The notes: a model not told the origin generated them from the sequence alone. A stretch of DNA of 64,000 bases from Sphaerisporangium sp039871875 (GCF_039871875.1 NZ_JBDPMD010000009.1:62001-126000), one strand, 5' to 3'; counted from the first letter of the stretch, positions 27,016 to 36,058 are shown. Numbers and translations: made by a program.

Positions 27016-28503
27016 CTAGCTCTTGCGGCGGCCGTGGAGAAAGGTGACCAATTTCACGAGACGCTCCAGGTCGGCTGGGGTTCGCGTGAAAGAGGTGAGA
27101 TTCATTCCGGGTATGGCGAAACGCTGCCGGGAGATCGCCTTCGGCCGGGTGAACTCGCGCAGCCCGTCGGCGCCGTGAATGCGGCCGAACCCGGAGGCGC
27201 CGGTGCCGCCGAACGGCAGGGCCGGCACACCCGCGAACGAGATGACCGAGTTGACGGCCGTCATGCCGCCGAGCATGGCCCGGGCCAGTTCGGTGGCCCG
27301 CCTCACGTTACCGGAGAACACCGTGCCGCCGAGGCCGTACGCCACGGCGTTGGCGCGGCGCACGGCCTCGTCGGCGTCCGCGACCTTGGCGACCGTGATG
27401 GTCGGGCCGAACGTCTCCTCCTGGACGGCGCTGGAGTCCTCGGGCACGTCGGTGAGCACCACGGGGTCCACGAACGGGGGCCGGACGGCGTCCGCGCCGC
27501 CCACCACGGCCGTGGCGCCCTTGGCGAGCGCGTCGTCCACGTGGCGCCTGATGACGTCGGTCTGCTCGGGCATGGTGATCGGGCCGTAGTCCACACCGGC
27601 GCGCAGACCCTCGACGCGGCGGGTCAGCTCGCGCAGGAAGTCGTCGTACACCGGGGCCACCGCGTAGACCCGTTCCACGCCGATGCAGGTCTGCCCGGCG
27701 TTCGACATGGCGCCCCACACCGCGGCGTCCGCGGCGGCGCCGAGATCGGCGTCCCGGTCCACGATCAGCGCGTCCTTGCCGCCGCACTCGGCGACCAGCG
27801 GCGTCAGGTTGGCGGCGCACGCCGTCATGACCCGCTTGGCGGTCGCCGTGGAGCCCGTGAAGGCGATCTTCCCGATCCCCGGGTGCCCCGCCAGCGCCGC
27901 CCCCGTCTCCCCGAACCCGGTGACCACCTGGAACACCGGGTGCTCGGGCACACTTTCGGCGAACAGCTCCGCCAGCAGCACCCCCACCCCCGGCGTCAGC
28001 TCACTCGGCTTGAACACCACCGCGTTCCCCGCCGCCAGCGCGTACGCGATCGACCCCATCGGCGTGAACACCGGGTAGTTCCACGGCCCGATGACCCCGA
28101 CCACCCCGAGCGGCAGGTACTCCAGCGTCGCCGTGAGATTCATCCCGATCAGCCCCGTGGGCACCCGCCGCGGCCCGAGCACCTTCCGCGCGTTCCGCGC
28201 CGCCCAGTCCAGATGAGTGATCGCGATCGCCGTCTCCAGCGTGGCGTCCCCCACCGGCTTCCCCGTCTCCGCGCAGACCTGCTCCACCACCCGCCGCAGG
28301 TTCCGCGTGAGCACCGCCTTGTAATCCAGCAACCTCCGCCGCCGCCCGTCGAACCCCAGCCGCCCCCACCACAACGCCGCCCCCCGCCCCCGCTCGACCG
28401 CCGCACCCACCGCCCCCGCGTCGTCGATCGGATGCGTCCCCACCACAACCCCCGTAGCAGGATGCACAGACTCGAAAGTACGCCGCTCGGTAGCCATGGA
28501 CAC
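27016..28503 (-). CDS. Aldehyde dehydrogenase family protein
   Basis: NAD(P)-dependent oxidation of an aldehyde to an acid. 495 residues from GTG 28503, chosen because GAGGAG lies 8 nt upstream; the next ATG (28497) would give MATERR. Motifs: IGPWNYPVF, the coenzyme loop FTGSTATAKRV, the general-base ECGGKD (usually ELGGK), and the catalytic cysteine in NAGQTCIGVERV. A C-terminal PFGGTGASGFGRIHG motif is present. The substrate cannot be told. The TetR gene follows. Confidence 0.94.
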   Translation of the reverse strand: MSMATERRTFESVHPATGVVVGTHPIDDAGAVGAAVERGRGAALWWGRLGFDGRRRRLLDYKAVLTRNLRRVVEQVCAETGKPVGDATLETAIAITHLDWAARNARKVLGPRRVPTGLIGMNLTATLEYLPLGVVGVIGPWNYPVFTPMGSIAYALAAGNAVVFKPSELTPGVGVLLAELFAESVPEHPVFQVVTGFGETGAALAGHPGIGKIAFTGSTATAKRVMTACAANLTPLVAECGGKDALIVDRDADLGAAADAAVWGAMSNAGQTCIGVERVYAVAPVYDDFLRELTRRVEGLRAGVDYGPITMPEQTDVIRRHVDDALAKGATAVVGGADAVRPPFVDPVVLTDVPEDSSAVQEETFGPTITVAKVADADEAVRRANAVAYGLGGTVFSGNVRRATELARAMLGGMTAVNSVISFAGVPALPFGGTGASGFGRIHGADGLREFTRPKAISRQRFAIPGMNLTSFTRTPADLERLVKLVTFLHGRRKS

Positions 28504-28581
28504 GGGGGTTTCTCCTCTCCGGACGCCCAGCGTCCGCCGCCGCCACGATAACCCCGCCCCACCACCCCCGACCACCTACGG

Positions 28582-28628
28582 ACCACCGCCCCGCGGTACT
28601 ACAGCAGGCCGCGGTGGAGGGCGGTGGT
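28582..28628 (-). terminator. Composite hairpin at the end of the ABC/two-component operon
   Basis: Outer arms ACCACCGCC (28582-28590) and GGCGGTGGT (28620-28628), inner arms CCGCGG (28591-28596) and CCGCGG (28609-28614), with a 5-nt bulge on one side. It spans the last codons and stop of the response regulator gene and would fold at the 3' end of the leftward transcript. No U tract follows. It may separate this operon from the aldehyde dehydrogenase gene. Confidence 0.5.
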
Positions 28629-29216
28629 GACGGCGGCGGTGCGGTCGCTGACGCCGAGTTTGCCGAAGACGCGCAGGAGGTGGGTCTTCACGGTGGCTTC
28701 GCTGATGAAGAGCTCGCGGCCGACCTCCGCGTTGGTGAAGCCGCGGGCGACCAGGGTGAGGACCTCGGTCTCGCGTTTGGACAGGGAGTCGGTGGCGGGG
28801 GCGCGCATGCGTCCGACCAGTTTGGTGGCGACGGAGGGGGACAACACGGTCTCGCCGCGGTCGGCGGCGAAGACGGCGGAGACGAGATCGGCCCGGGAGG
28901 TGTCCTTCAGCAGGTAACCGGCCGCCCCGGCCTCCACGGCACGCACGATGTCCTGGTCGGTCTCGAAGGTGGTGAGCACGATCACCCGGCAAGCGGGCCG
29001 CTCCGCCAGAACACGGGGGATCGCGCTCACCCCGTCCCCGCCGGGCATCCGCAGATCCATCAGGATCACGTCGGGATCCAGCTCACGGGCCCGCACCACG
29101 GCCTCGTCCCCCGACCCCGCCTCCCCGGCCACCGTGATCCCGGTGTCGGCCTCCAGCATGCCGCGCAGGCCCTCGCGCACCACGGGATGGTCGTCCACGA
29201 TCAGCACGCGGATCAC
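28599..29216 (-). CDS. LuxR/NarL-family response regulator of the exporter operon
   Basis: 205 residues. The receiver has DD at 8-9, phospho-acceptor Asp54 in VILMDLRMPG and Lys in GYLLKDTSR. The HTH_LUXR includes LSKRETEVLTLVARGFTNAEV. Its ATG overlaps the kinase stop by 4 nt (ATGA), so the pair is translationally coupled. The likely target is its own upstream transporter operon, by analogy with LiaR and DesR-type systems. Confidence 0.96.
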   Translation of the reverse strand: MIRVLIVDDHPVVREGLRGMLEADTGITVAGEAGSGDEAVVRARELDPDVILMDLRMPGGDGVSAIPRVLAERPACRVIVLTTFETDQDIVRAVEAGAAGYLLKDTSRADLVSAVFAADRGETVLSPSVATKLVGRMRAPATDSLSKRETEVLTLVARGFTNAEVGRELFISEATVKTHLLRVFGKLGVSDRTAAVTTALHRGLL

Positions 29217-30469
29217 GGCGACTCCTTCCGGGCGGCGGCCGCCGCCGGCTCACGGTCCCCGTCCGGATAGGGGATGCTCACGGTGAGCTCGGTGCCGCCC
29301 CCCACGGCGCCCTCCACCCGCACGGAACCCCCCGCCTCCTCGGCCCGGGTCCGCATGGCACGCAGCCCGAACCCCCGCGGGGCGGTGGCCGGGTCGAAGC
29401 CCCGCCCGTCGTCCCGCACCCGCAGCACGACCTCGGTCTCGCCGTACTCCACGCAGATCCGCACCGCCGACGCCGCCGCGTGCCGCCGCACGTTGGCCAG
29501 CCCCTCCTGGGCCGCCCGGATCAGCACCACCTCGATGCCCGGCGGCAGCGGCCGGGACCCCTCGCCCACCTCGAACGCCACCGGCACCGCCAGTTCCTCC
29601 GACAGCCGCGCGGCGATCCGCCGCAGCGCCTCCTCCAGCGTGGACCCGTCGAGCGGCGGCGGGCTGAGCGCCGCGATCAGCCCGCGTGCCTCGGCGAGGT
29701 TCTCCCGCGCGGTCCGCATGGCGAGCGCCAGGTGCCGCGACGGGTCCGGCTGCGCCTCGGCGGCCTGGATCAGCATGATGATGCTGGTGAACCCCTGGGC
29801 GAGCGTGTCGTGGATCTCCCCGGCGAGCCGCTCACGCTCCGCCATGGCCCCCCGTTCCCGCGACAGTCGCTCGACCTGTGCCCGGCTGGCCTCCAGCTCC
29901 TCGATGAGCTGGGCCCGCTCGGCGCTCTGCCTGATGATGCGTGACATCCACGGCCCGAACACGATCGAGAACGTGATGGACACCGCGCTGGTCGCCGCCA
30001 CCGTGAGCGCCGAACGCCACTCAAGGCCGGGCTGGAGCACGAACCTCATGGCGGGCGACAGGTTGAGCGACAGCACCATGGCGACCGCCCACCACGGCGA
30101 CAGCGTCATGAAGATCTGCGGGCCCAGCGCGAACATCGCGAACGACGACGCCGGCACGATGACCGTCGCGGGCACGAAGGTGACCAGCACGAACGCCACG
30201 TACAGCAGCCGGGCCCGGTCGTTCTCCCCGTCGCGGGCGAGCGCCGGCCGGCCGAAGACGACGTACGTGGCCGCGCACAGGCTGAGCAGCGCGAGCGCGG
30301 CCGCCCTGCCCGCCACGGAGGTGTCGTCGTCGAGGAACACCAGGGTCCCGGTGACCAGGTACGCGAGGACGAACAGGGTGTTCCACCCGTGGAAGGCCCG
30401 CCAGGCGTCGGCCGGCGCGGTACGCCGGACCGCCTGGCGGGCGCAGTCGTCGTGGGCCGTCCGCGTCAT
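29213..30469 (-). CDS. Sensor histidine kinase of the exporter operon
   Basis: 418 residues from the ATG at 30469, which overlaps the permease stop (ATGA). Residues about 28-175 hold five or six membrane segments with little extracellular sequence, pointing to sensing within the membrane. The HisKA_3 box ERLAGEIHDTLAQGF carries His220, preceded by a short coiled coil. HATPase_c has an N-box AAQEGLANVRRHA and a G-box GFGLRAMRTRAEE. The operon context suggests it senses the substrate or damage handled by the ABC exporter. Confidence 0.95.
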   Translation of the reverse strand: MTRTAHDDCARQAVRRTAPADAWRAFHGWNTLFVLAYLVTGTLVFLDDDTSVAGRAAALALLSLCAATYVVFGRPALARDGENDRARLLYVAFVLVTFVPATVIVPASSFAMFALGPQIFMTLSPWWAVAMVLSLNLSPAMRFVLQPGLEWRSALTVAATSAVSITFSIVFGPWMSRIIRQSAERAQLIEELEASRAQVERLSRERGAMAERERLAGEIHDTLAQGFTSIIMLIQAAEAQPDPSRHLALAMRTARENLAEARGLIAALSPPPLDGSTLEEALRRIAARLSEELAVPVAFEVGEGSRPLPPGIEVVLIRAAQEGLANVRRHAAASAVRICVEYGETEVVLRVRDDGRGFDPATAPRGFGLRAMRTRAEEAGGSVRVEGAVGGGTELTVSIPYPDGDREPAAAAARKESP

Positions 30470-31323
30470 CCGTCGCGGCGGCTCTTCCAGCGAAACGTCG
30501 TCAGGCACAGGACGAGACCTCCGGCCACCCACGCTGCCAGCACCAGGGCCACCCGGTCGAGTTCGTACGAACCGGTCATCTCCAGGGCGGCCCCCGCGTC
30601 GCCCAGGAAGACCGACCGGAAGCCCTGGCACATCCATTTCAGCGGAAAGAACGAGGCGATCCGCATCAACCATTCGGGCATCGCGGTGAACGGGATGAAG
30701 ACCCCGGAGATGAACTGCAGCACCACGAACGGCAGGCTGATCACCGCGCTCGCGCTCTTGGCCGACCGGGGAAGGCTGCTGAACGCGACCCCGAGCAGGG
30801 CACAGCCGGTGATGCCGAGCAGGAACACCCACGTGAACGTCACCCACGGCGCCGCCCCGGACGGCAGCGACAGGTCGTACATGAGCACGCCGATGGCCAG
30901 CAGGATCGCGACCTCCACCACCGCGACGACCAGCACTCCGATGATCTTGCCGATGAAGTAGGAGCTGCGCGGCAGCGGCGTGCCGGCGAGGCGCTTGAGC
31001 GTGCCGTCGTCCCGGTCGCCGGCGATGCCGATGCCGAGGTTCTGGAAGCTGGCGCTCATCACCCCCGCACCGATCAGGCCGGCGGTGTAGAGCTGGGAGA
31101 CCGTGATCGAGGTGTCCCCGATCCCTCCCTGGAAGATCGAGCCGAAGATCACGAGCATGACGATCGGGAAGGCGAAGGTGAAGACGACGGCGTCCTTCTC
31201 GCGGAAGAACATCTTGGTCTCCAGCAGCCCTCGTGACCATCCGGCGGCGGCCACCGAGGGCGGGCGCCCGGACGGGGCCGCGCGGGTCGCGGCGGCCGGG
31301 GGAGTGGCGACGGTGTCGCTCAT
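30466..31323 (-). CDS. ABC-2 type exporter permease
   Basis: 285 residues. After a 35-residue cytoplasmic N-terminus there are six membrane helices, with the ABC-2 signature around LGIGIAGDRDDGTLKRLAGTPLPR. It lies 38 nt after the ATPase gene and overlaps the kinase gene, so all four genes form one unit. Exporters of this kind move drugs, lipids or antimicrobial peptides. The substrate is not identifiable. Confidence 0.93.
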   Translation of the reverse strand: MSDTVATPPAAATRAAPSGRPPSVAAAGWSRGLLETKMFFREKDAVVFTFAFPIVMLVIFGSIFQGGIGDTSITVSQLYTAGLIGAGVMSASFQNLGIGIAGDRDDGTLKRLAGTPLPRSSYFIGKIIGVLVVAVVEVAILLAIGVLMYDLSLPSGAAPWVTFTWVFLLGITGCALLGVAFSSLPRSAKSASAVISLPFVVLQFISGVFIPFTAMPEWLMRIASFFPLKWMCQGFRSVFLGDAGAALEMTGSYELDRVALVLAAWVAGGLVLCLTTFRWKSRRDG

Positions 31324-31361
31324 GGGGGTGTGTTCCTCTCAGGGCTTTCGAAGGCCGGGGT

Positions 31362-32210
31362 TCAGGAGGCGGGCTTGGCGATGAGACCGAGGTAGACGTC
31401 CTCCAGGGTCGGCCGGGTGACCGTCAGCTCGGGCACCTCGCCGTCGAAGCGGCGGGTCAGCTCCAGGACGGTACGGGTGGGCGTGGCCGTCTCCACGCGC
31501 CTGCGCTGCCCGTCCTCCTGCCAGCTCACCGTGGCGTCGGCGCCGGCCCGGCCGCCGAGCGTCGCGGGGTCGCCCTCGGCGACGATGCGCCCGGCGTTGA
31601 TCACCGCCACCCGTCCGGCGAGGGCCTCGGCCTCGTCGAGGTAGTGGGTGGTGAGCATGATGGTCGTGCCCTCGCGCGCCAGGTCCCTGATGAGGTCCCA
31701 GAACCGCCGCCGGGCCTCGGGGTCGAACCCGGTGGTGGGCTCGTCGAGGAACAGCAGCTCGGGCCGCCCGATCACGCCGAGCGCCACGTCCACCCGGCGC
31801 CGCTGCCCCCCGGACAGCTTGCGCAGCCGGACGCCGGCCTTGTCGCTCAGCCCGACCTTCCCGATCACCTCGTCGGGGTCCCTCGGGTCCTGGTAGTAGC
31901 CCGCGAAGTGCCGGACGGTCTCCCGCACGGTCAGCTCTGCGGTGTCCCCGGCCGTCTGCAGCACGATGCCGATCCGGTCACGCCACTGCCGTGTGGGGCT
32001 GCCCGGGTCCACCCCGAGCACGCTGACCTCGCCGCCGTCCCGCGACCGGTACCCCTCAAGGATCTCCACCATGGTCGACTTGCCCGCCCCGTTCGGACCG
32101 AGGACGGCGAACACCTCCCCCTCCTGGACGTCCAGGTCGATCCCGTCCACCGCCCGCACCTCGCCGTACCGTTTGGCGAGACCACGCACCCGCACCGCTG
32201 CCTGTGTCAT
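31362..32210 (-). CDS. ABC exporter ATP-binding protein
   Basis: 282 residues from the ATG at 32210 (MTQAAVRVRG); an upstream in-frame ATG at 32273 adds an unconserved stretch. All motifs are intact: Walker A GPNGAGKST (38-46), Q-loop Gln85, signature LSGGQ (132-136), Walker B with Asp156-Glu157, and switch His189. The C-terminal about 70 residues resemble the DrrA-type regulatory extension. It is the first gene of the leftward exporter/two-component operon. Confidence 0.95.
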   Translation of the reverse strand: MTQAAVRVRGLAKRYGEVRAVDGIDLDVQEGEVFAVLGPNGAGKSTMVEILEGYRSRDGGEVSVLGVDPGSPTRQWRDRIGIVLQTAGDTAELTVRETVRHFAGYYQDPRDPDEVIGKVGLSDKAGVRLRKLSGGQRRRVDVALGVIGRPELLFLDEPTTGFDPEARRRFWDLIRDLAREGTTIMLTTHYLDEAEALAGRVAVINAGRIVAEGDPATLGGRAGADATVSWQEDGQRRRVETATPTRTVLELTRRFDGEVPELTVTRPTLEDVYLGLIAKPAS

Positions 32211-32313
32211 GTCACGAGCATCCCGCTCACGGCCCGGCCGCGGCACCACCGTCGGGCTGAACCGGGAGTCCACCGAACGGTGGACACCGGGCGCCCCAGG
32301 AAGGCCGCGTCGC

Positions 32314-32341
32314 TTGATCCGCCGGAGAGCGGGCGTTAAAT
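32314..32341 (+). promoter_or_regulatory. Candidate promoter giving a leaderless operon mRNA
   Basis: TTGATC (32314-32319), 16-nt spacer, TTAAAT (32336-32341). The ATG of the first operon gene is at 32351, 9 nt after the -10 element and without any Shine-Dalgarno, so transcription probably starts at or next to the start codon. The divergent exporter operon starts 140 bp away at 32210. Confidence 0.6.
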
Positions 32342-32350
32342 GGTGACAGT

Positions 32351-32986
32351 ATGGATTCGGTCCCTGTCCCCCCGGAGCCGCCGATGCTCGTCCTCGTGCT
32401 CGACGCGTTGCGCTGGGAGTGCGGCGGCGGGCGGTCCCGCCTCGATCCCGACCGGCTGCTGGTCCGCTCCGGGGAGATCGCGGTGGTGGCCGACAGGAGC
32501 GCCGAGGAGGCGGACACGTTCGCCGAGGTGCTGCTCGGCAGGAAGCCGCTGGACGGGGGGCAGATCCGGCTGGCCGACGCGGTGATCCCGCTGGACATGC
32601 GCAGGGAGATCGCCCTGGTGCCGGCCGGGGGCGGGCTGTTCCCCCACCTCAGCGTGCGCGAGAACATCGTGTGCGGGCGGCGGGGTGTCAGCGCGGACGC
32701 CGTGCGGGACGCGGCGGCGCGCTTCGGGGTGAAGGGCCACCTCGACCGGCGCCCCGGCGACCTCGCGCACGAGGAACGCATCAGGGTGGCCCTCGCCCGC
32801 GCCACCTGCGCCAGCGCCATCCGCGCCCTCGTCGTCGAGGACCGCGCCGGAAGCGCCCCCTGCCACCGCGCGGTCAAGACGGCCCGCAAGGAGTTGCCCG
32901 ACCTCCCCCTGGTCGTCGTCACCGACGACGCCACCCAGGTCGTGACCCTCCGCCCGGACCCCTGGGAGATCGTCGATGCCCCCTGA
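32351..32986 (+). CDS. ABC-ATPase-like protein with all nucleotide motifs eroded
   Basis: 211 residues that align by eye with the nucleotide-binding subunits of sugar/iron importers but lack their active residues. Where Walker A should be, after the usual Gly-Glu-Ile, residues 43-58 read AVVADRSAEEADTFAE. The Q-loop region keeps GLFPHLSVRENI, but the glutamine is missing (VPAGGG). The signature reads LAHEE in place of LSGGE, Walker B reads LVVEDRAG with acidic residues swapped (Glu163-Asp164), and the switch histidine is Asp192 (VTDDATQ). Length and frame are intact, so it is not a random pseudogene. It overlaps or abuts the binding-protein gene. A structural or signalling role is inferred. 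Confidence 0.82.
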   Translation: MDSVPVPPEPPMLVLVLDALRWECGGGRSRLDPDRLLVRSGEIAVVADRSAEEADTFAEVLLGRKPLDGGQIRLADAVIPLDMRREIALVPAGGGLFPHLSVRENIVCGRRGVSADAVRDAAARFGVKGHLDRRPGDLAHEERIRVALARATCASAIRALVVEDRAGSAPCHRAVKTARKELPDLPLVVVTDDATQVVTLRPDPWEIVDAP

Positions 32987-33083
32987 CCCCGCCGGCGCAC
33001 GTACACCCGCACGACCTGATCCCGGCGGCGGGCGTGTGCCCGCACGGTCTGGTCCCGGCGGCGGATTCCTCGGGAGCGCGTCC

Positions 33084-34343
33084 GTGCCGCCTCGTCTCAG
33101 CCGCAGGCGGGCGCTCGGGGTGCTGGCGGGTTCGGTGGCCGCCGGGGCCGCGGGGTGTGCCGGGGCGCCGGTGCGGATCGCGGTGCCGTGGAGCGGGTGG
33201 GAGCTCGCGCGGTTCCGTGACGTGATGCGCGGGTACGCCGGGGACCCGGTGGTGTTCTCGGCGGGGGACAGCATCGACGCGCTGCTGAAGAACCCCGTGG
33301 CGCGGTCGGCGCGGCCGGACGTCGCGTTCGTGCCCCGGCTCGGGCTGCTCGGGGAGGCGGCCTCCGGGCTGCGGAGCATGCCCGCGGCGATCCCCGGCCC
33401 CTCTCACGCCCCCGGCGCCGGCGCCTGGACGGGCCTGCTCACCCACGACGGCGCGGTCAAGGGCGTCTGGTTCAAGGCGGCGCACAAGTCGCTGCTCTGG
33501 CACCGGGGGCGGAACCCGCCGCCGTACGGCGCGGGCCCGGCCGAGCCGGCGTCGTGGGCCGCGTGGCTGGAGTACTGCGGGAGGGCCGGGCGCCCGCTGC
33601 TGTCCATCGGCGCGGCGGACGGCTGGGTGCTCACCGACTGGTTCGAGAACGTGCTGCTCGGCATCGACCCGGACACCTACCGCGCCCTGCTCCCCGCCCC
33701 GGGCGGCCGGGGGCCGGGCCCGGGCTGGGACGCCCCCGCGGTCACCCAGGCGCTGCGGTACCTGCGGGACCTGTGGGGCATGGACGGCATCTTCCCCGGC
33801 GGGGGACGCCGGGCGTTGCTGACGTCCTTCCACGACTCGATCCTCGACGTCTTCTACTACGGGCACGCCGAGGTGGTGGCCGCCGCCGACTTCGCCTACC
33901 CGGTGATCTCCCGGTACGGCGCCACCGCGACCGTCGCCATGCCGTGCCGTTTCCCCGCCGAGCACCCCGGCACCGCGCCGGTCCTGGTGGCGGGGGACGC
34001 CGCCGTGGCGCTCTCCGACGCGGGGCGCGGCGTCGTCGAATGGCTGGCGGGAGACGGGGGACGTGCCGCCGTGCGGGACGGCTGGGTGCGCGAGGGCGGC
34101 TTCATCTCCCTGGACTCCCAGGTGACCGGCTACCCGGCCGCCCTGCGGCCCTTCGCCGCCCAGGTGATCGGCGAGAACGTCGAGTTCGACCTGTCCGACC
34201 AGCTCACCGGGCGGCTGTCCGGCGGCAACGGGCGCGGCCTGTGGCGTGTCCTCACCCGGTTCTTCAGCGACGTCACCGGGGTCACCTCCAGCCGGGACCC
34301 GGTCGCGGCGGCGCAGACGGCGATGACGGAGGCGGCCCGATGA
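33084..34343 (+). CDS. Extracellular solute-binding lipoprotein
   Basis: Family-1-like substrate-binding protein. The GTG at 33084 gives MPPRLSRRRALGVLAGS and then lipobox AAGC, an ideal Tat-type lipoprotein signal with CGGGAGCG upstream and 419 residues. An in-frame ATG at 32976 overlaps the previous gene by 11 nt and would add 36 Pro/Gly-rich residues containing a 10-residue duplication. The mature part has a WTGLLTHDG-type region and alternating alpha/beta segments typical of carbohydrate-binding proteins. Its stop overlaps the permease start (ATGA). The ligand is unknown. Confidence 0.82.
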   Translation: MPPRLSRRRALGVLAGSVAAGAAGCAGAPVRIAVPWSGWELARFRDVMRGYAGDPVVFSAGDSIDALLKNPVARSARPDVAFVPRLGLLGEAASGLRSMPAAIPGPSHAPGAGAWTGLLTHDGAVKGVWFKAAHKSLLWHRGRNPPPYGAGPAEPASWAAWLEYCGRAGRPLLSIGAADGWVLTDWFENVLLGIDPDTYRALLPAPGGRGPGPGWDAPAVTQALRYLRDLWGMDGIFPGGGRRALLTSFHDSILDVFYYGHAEVVAAADFAYPVISRYGATATVAMPCRFPAEHPGTAPVLVAGDAAVALSDAGRGVVEWLAGDGGRAAVRDGWVREGGFISLDSQVTGYPAALRPFAAQVIGENVEFDLSDQLTGRLSGGNGRGLWRVLTRFFSDVTGVTSSRDPVAAAQTAMTEAAR

Positions 34344-36058
34344 GAGACGAGCCGCTGCTGTTCGCGGTCACCCCGAGGATGGACCCCCGGGCCCCGGCCA
34401 CCTGGAGCTCCCACGGCCGGTGGGCCGGCTGGGGATACCTGCTGCCGGCCGTGGCCGTCATGACCGCCGTGCTCGTGGCGCCGCTGGCGATGACGGTGAT
34501 CGAGAGCCTCCGCTTCCCTGACGCGTACCGCACGCTCGTCACCGCGGCCGACTTCTGGCTCCCGCTGCGCAACAACCTGATCTGGATGGGGTTCGCCCTC
34601 GTCGCCTGCGCGCTCGGCCTCGGCCTCGCCCTGCTGGCCAGGGACGTCGGCGGGCGGCTGCGCCGGGTGCTGACCGCCGCGCTGACCGTCCCCGCCGTCG
34701 TCACCCCGCTCGCCGCCGGCATCACGTTGCGGCTCATCTTCGACTTCCGCCCCGAGCGCGGGCTGACCGGGGGCGGGGCGCGGGAGGGGTACCTGCTCGG
34801 TCCGGGGTGGATCTGGCTGCTGCTCGGCATGGCCTTCGTCTGGCAGTGGACCGGCGTCGCGTTCCTCGTCTTCCGCGAGGGGCTCGGCAGGATCCGCGGC
34901 GACCTGCTGCGCGTCGCCCGTGTGTTCGCGCCGGGCCGGTGGTCGCGGGCCCGCCTGGTGCTGATCCCGGCGCTCTTCCCCACGGCCGCGGTCGCCGGCC
35001 TCATCGTGCTCATCGCCGCCACCCGGGCGTTCGAGATCGTGCTGGTGGCCGTCCCGGGGTCCATCCAGGACCAGGTGGACGTGCTCGGGCTGTACTGGTG
35101 GCGGCAGAGCGACGTGTTCGCCCCGGGGGAGCGCGAGGCGCTCGGCGTCCTGCTGTTCCTGATCCCCGCCACCGCGGCGCTCCTGCTGCTGTGGCGGCTG
35201 CGCCGGGACCTGCCGCCGCCGGGGGAGACGGGGGGGACCGGGCGGACGGGGGAGACCGGGGCACGCGGCCCCGGACGGGTGGCGCGGGCCGCGTCGGCGC
35301 TGGTGGCGGCCGTGTGGCTGACACCGATCGCCGTGCTGCTGCTCACCTCGCTGCGCGACCCGGTGGGTGCCGCGCGATCCGGTGTGCGGGCCGCGGGCCA
35401 CGGGTTCGCCTCCTACGCCGAGGCGCTGCGCGACGGCTCGTTCCTCGACGCGCTCACGCCCACCGCCACCCGGTCCCTGCTGGTCGCGGTCCTCGTGGTG
35501 CTCCTCGCCGTCCCCGCGGCGTACGGGCTGACGTACGCCGGGATGCGCCGCCGCGCCGGCGCGCTCGTGGTCGCGCTGGCGGCGGCGCTCGCCACGATCC
35601 CGCCGCAGGCGGTCGCCGTGCCGCTCGGCCGGGTGACCGACCGCCTGGTGGGCGGCCCGGTGACACTCAGCCTGGTGCACACCGCGCTGGTGCTGCCGCT
35701 CGCGGTGCTGCTGCTGCGCAACGCCTTCCTGTCGGTGCCGCGCCCGGTGGTCGACCGGCCGCTCGCGCAGGGCCACTCGGCGTTCCGCTGGGTCGTCGAG
35801 GCGCGGCTGCCCGCCGTGGTCACCGTGGCGGTGCTCGCCGCCGTGTTCACCTGGAACGACCTCATCGTCAGCCTGCTGCTGAACTGGCCGGCCGCCGACC
35901 AGGTGCCCCTGGTGATCTGGCAGCAGGCCCGGGAGTTCGCCACCTCCGCCGGCCCGCTCGCCGCCGAGTCGGTGATGGCCGGCGCCGTGCCGGTCGTGCT
36001 CGTGCTGGCGACCGGCCGGTGGCTGACCCAGGGGCTGACCCAGGGGGTGGCGCGATGA
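34340..36058 (+). CDS. Fused double ABC importer permease
   Basis: 572 residues that join two MalF/MalG-type permease units in one chain. Membrane helices occur at about 30-51, 72-95, 110-130, 150-172, 205-228 and 262-283; after a Gly/Thr/Arg-rich linker (about 290-312) come helices at about 318-338, 375-398, 405-428, 440-460, 483-500 and 535-555. The cytoplasmic EAA loops, which dock the ATPase, are poor: LLRVARVFAPG in the first half and VDRPLAQGHSA in the second, without the Glu-Ala-Ala...Gly core. This fits the eroded ATPase encoded upstream. It overlaps both neighbours by 4 nt. Confidence 0.83.
   Translation: MRDEPLLFAVTPRMDPRAPATWSSHGRWAGWGYLLPAVAVMTAVLVAPLAMTVIESLRFPDAYRTLVTAADFWLPLRNNLIWMGFALVACALGLGLALLARDVGGRLRRVLTAALTVPAVVTPLAAGITLRLIFDFRPERGLTGGGAREGYLLGPGWIWLLLGMAFVWQWTGVAFLVFREGLGRIRGDLLRVARVFAPGRWSRARLVLIPALFPTAAVAGLIVLIAATRAFEIVLVAVPGSIQDQVDVLGLYWWRQSDVFAPGEREALGVLLFLIPATAALLLLWRLRRDLPPPGETGGTGRTGETGARGPGRVARAASALVAAVWLTPIAVLLLTSLRDPVGAARSGVRAAGHGFASYAEALRDGSFLDALTPTATRSLLVAVLVVLLAVPAAYGLTYAGMRRRAGALVVALAAALATIPPQAVAVPLGRVTDRLVGGPVTLSLVHTALVLPLAVLLLRNAFLSVPRPVVDRPLAQGHSAFRWVVEARLPAVVTVAVLAAVFTWNDLIVSLLLNWPAADQVPLVIWQQAREFATSAGPLAAESVMAGAVPVVLVLATGRWLTQGLTQGVAR

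Noticed and set aside
33554..34339. Upstream in-frame extension of the fused permease
   Set aside because: Alternative-frame reading of the binding-protein gene with Arg/Pro/Ala-rich content; the ATG at 34340 begins the real protein.
34807..36054. Upstream in-frame extension of the STAND-like gene
   Set aside because: This part is out-of-frame translation of the permease gene; the ATG at 36055 with ATGA overlap and membrane helices just after it is the credible start.
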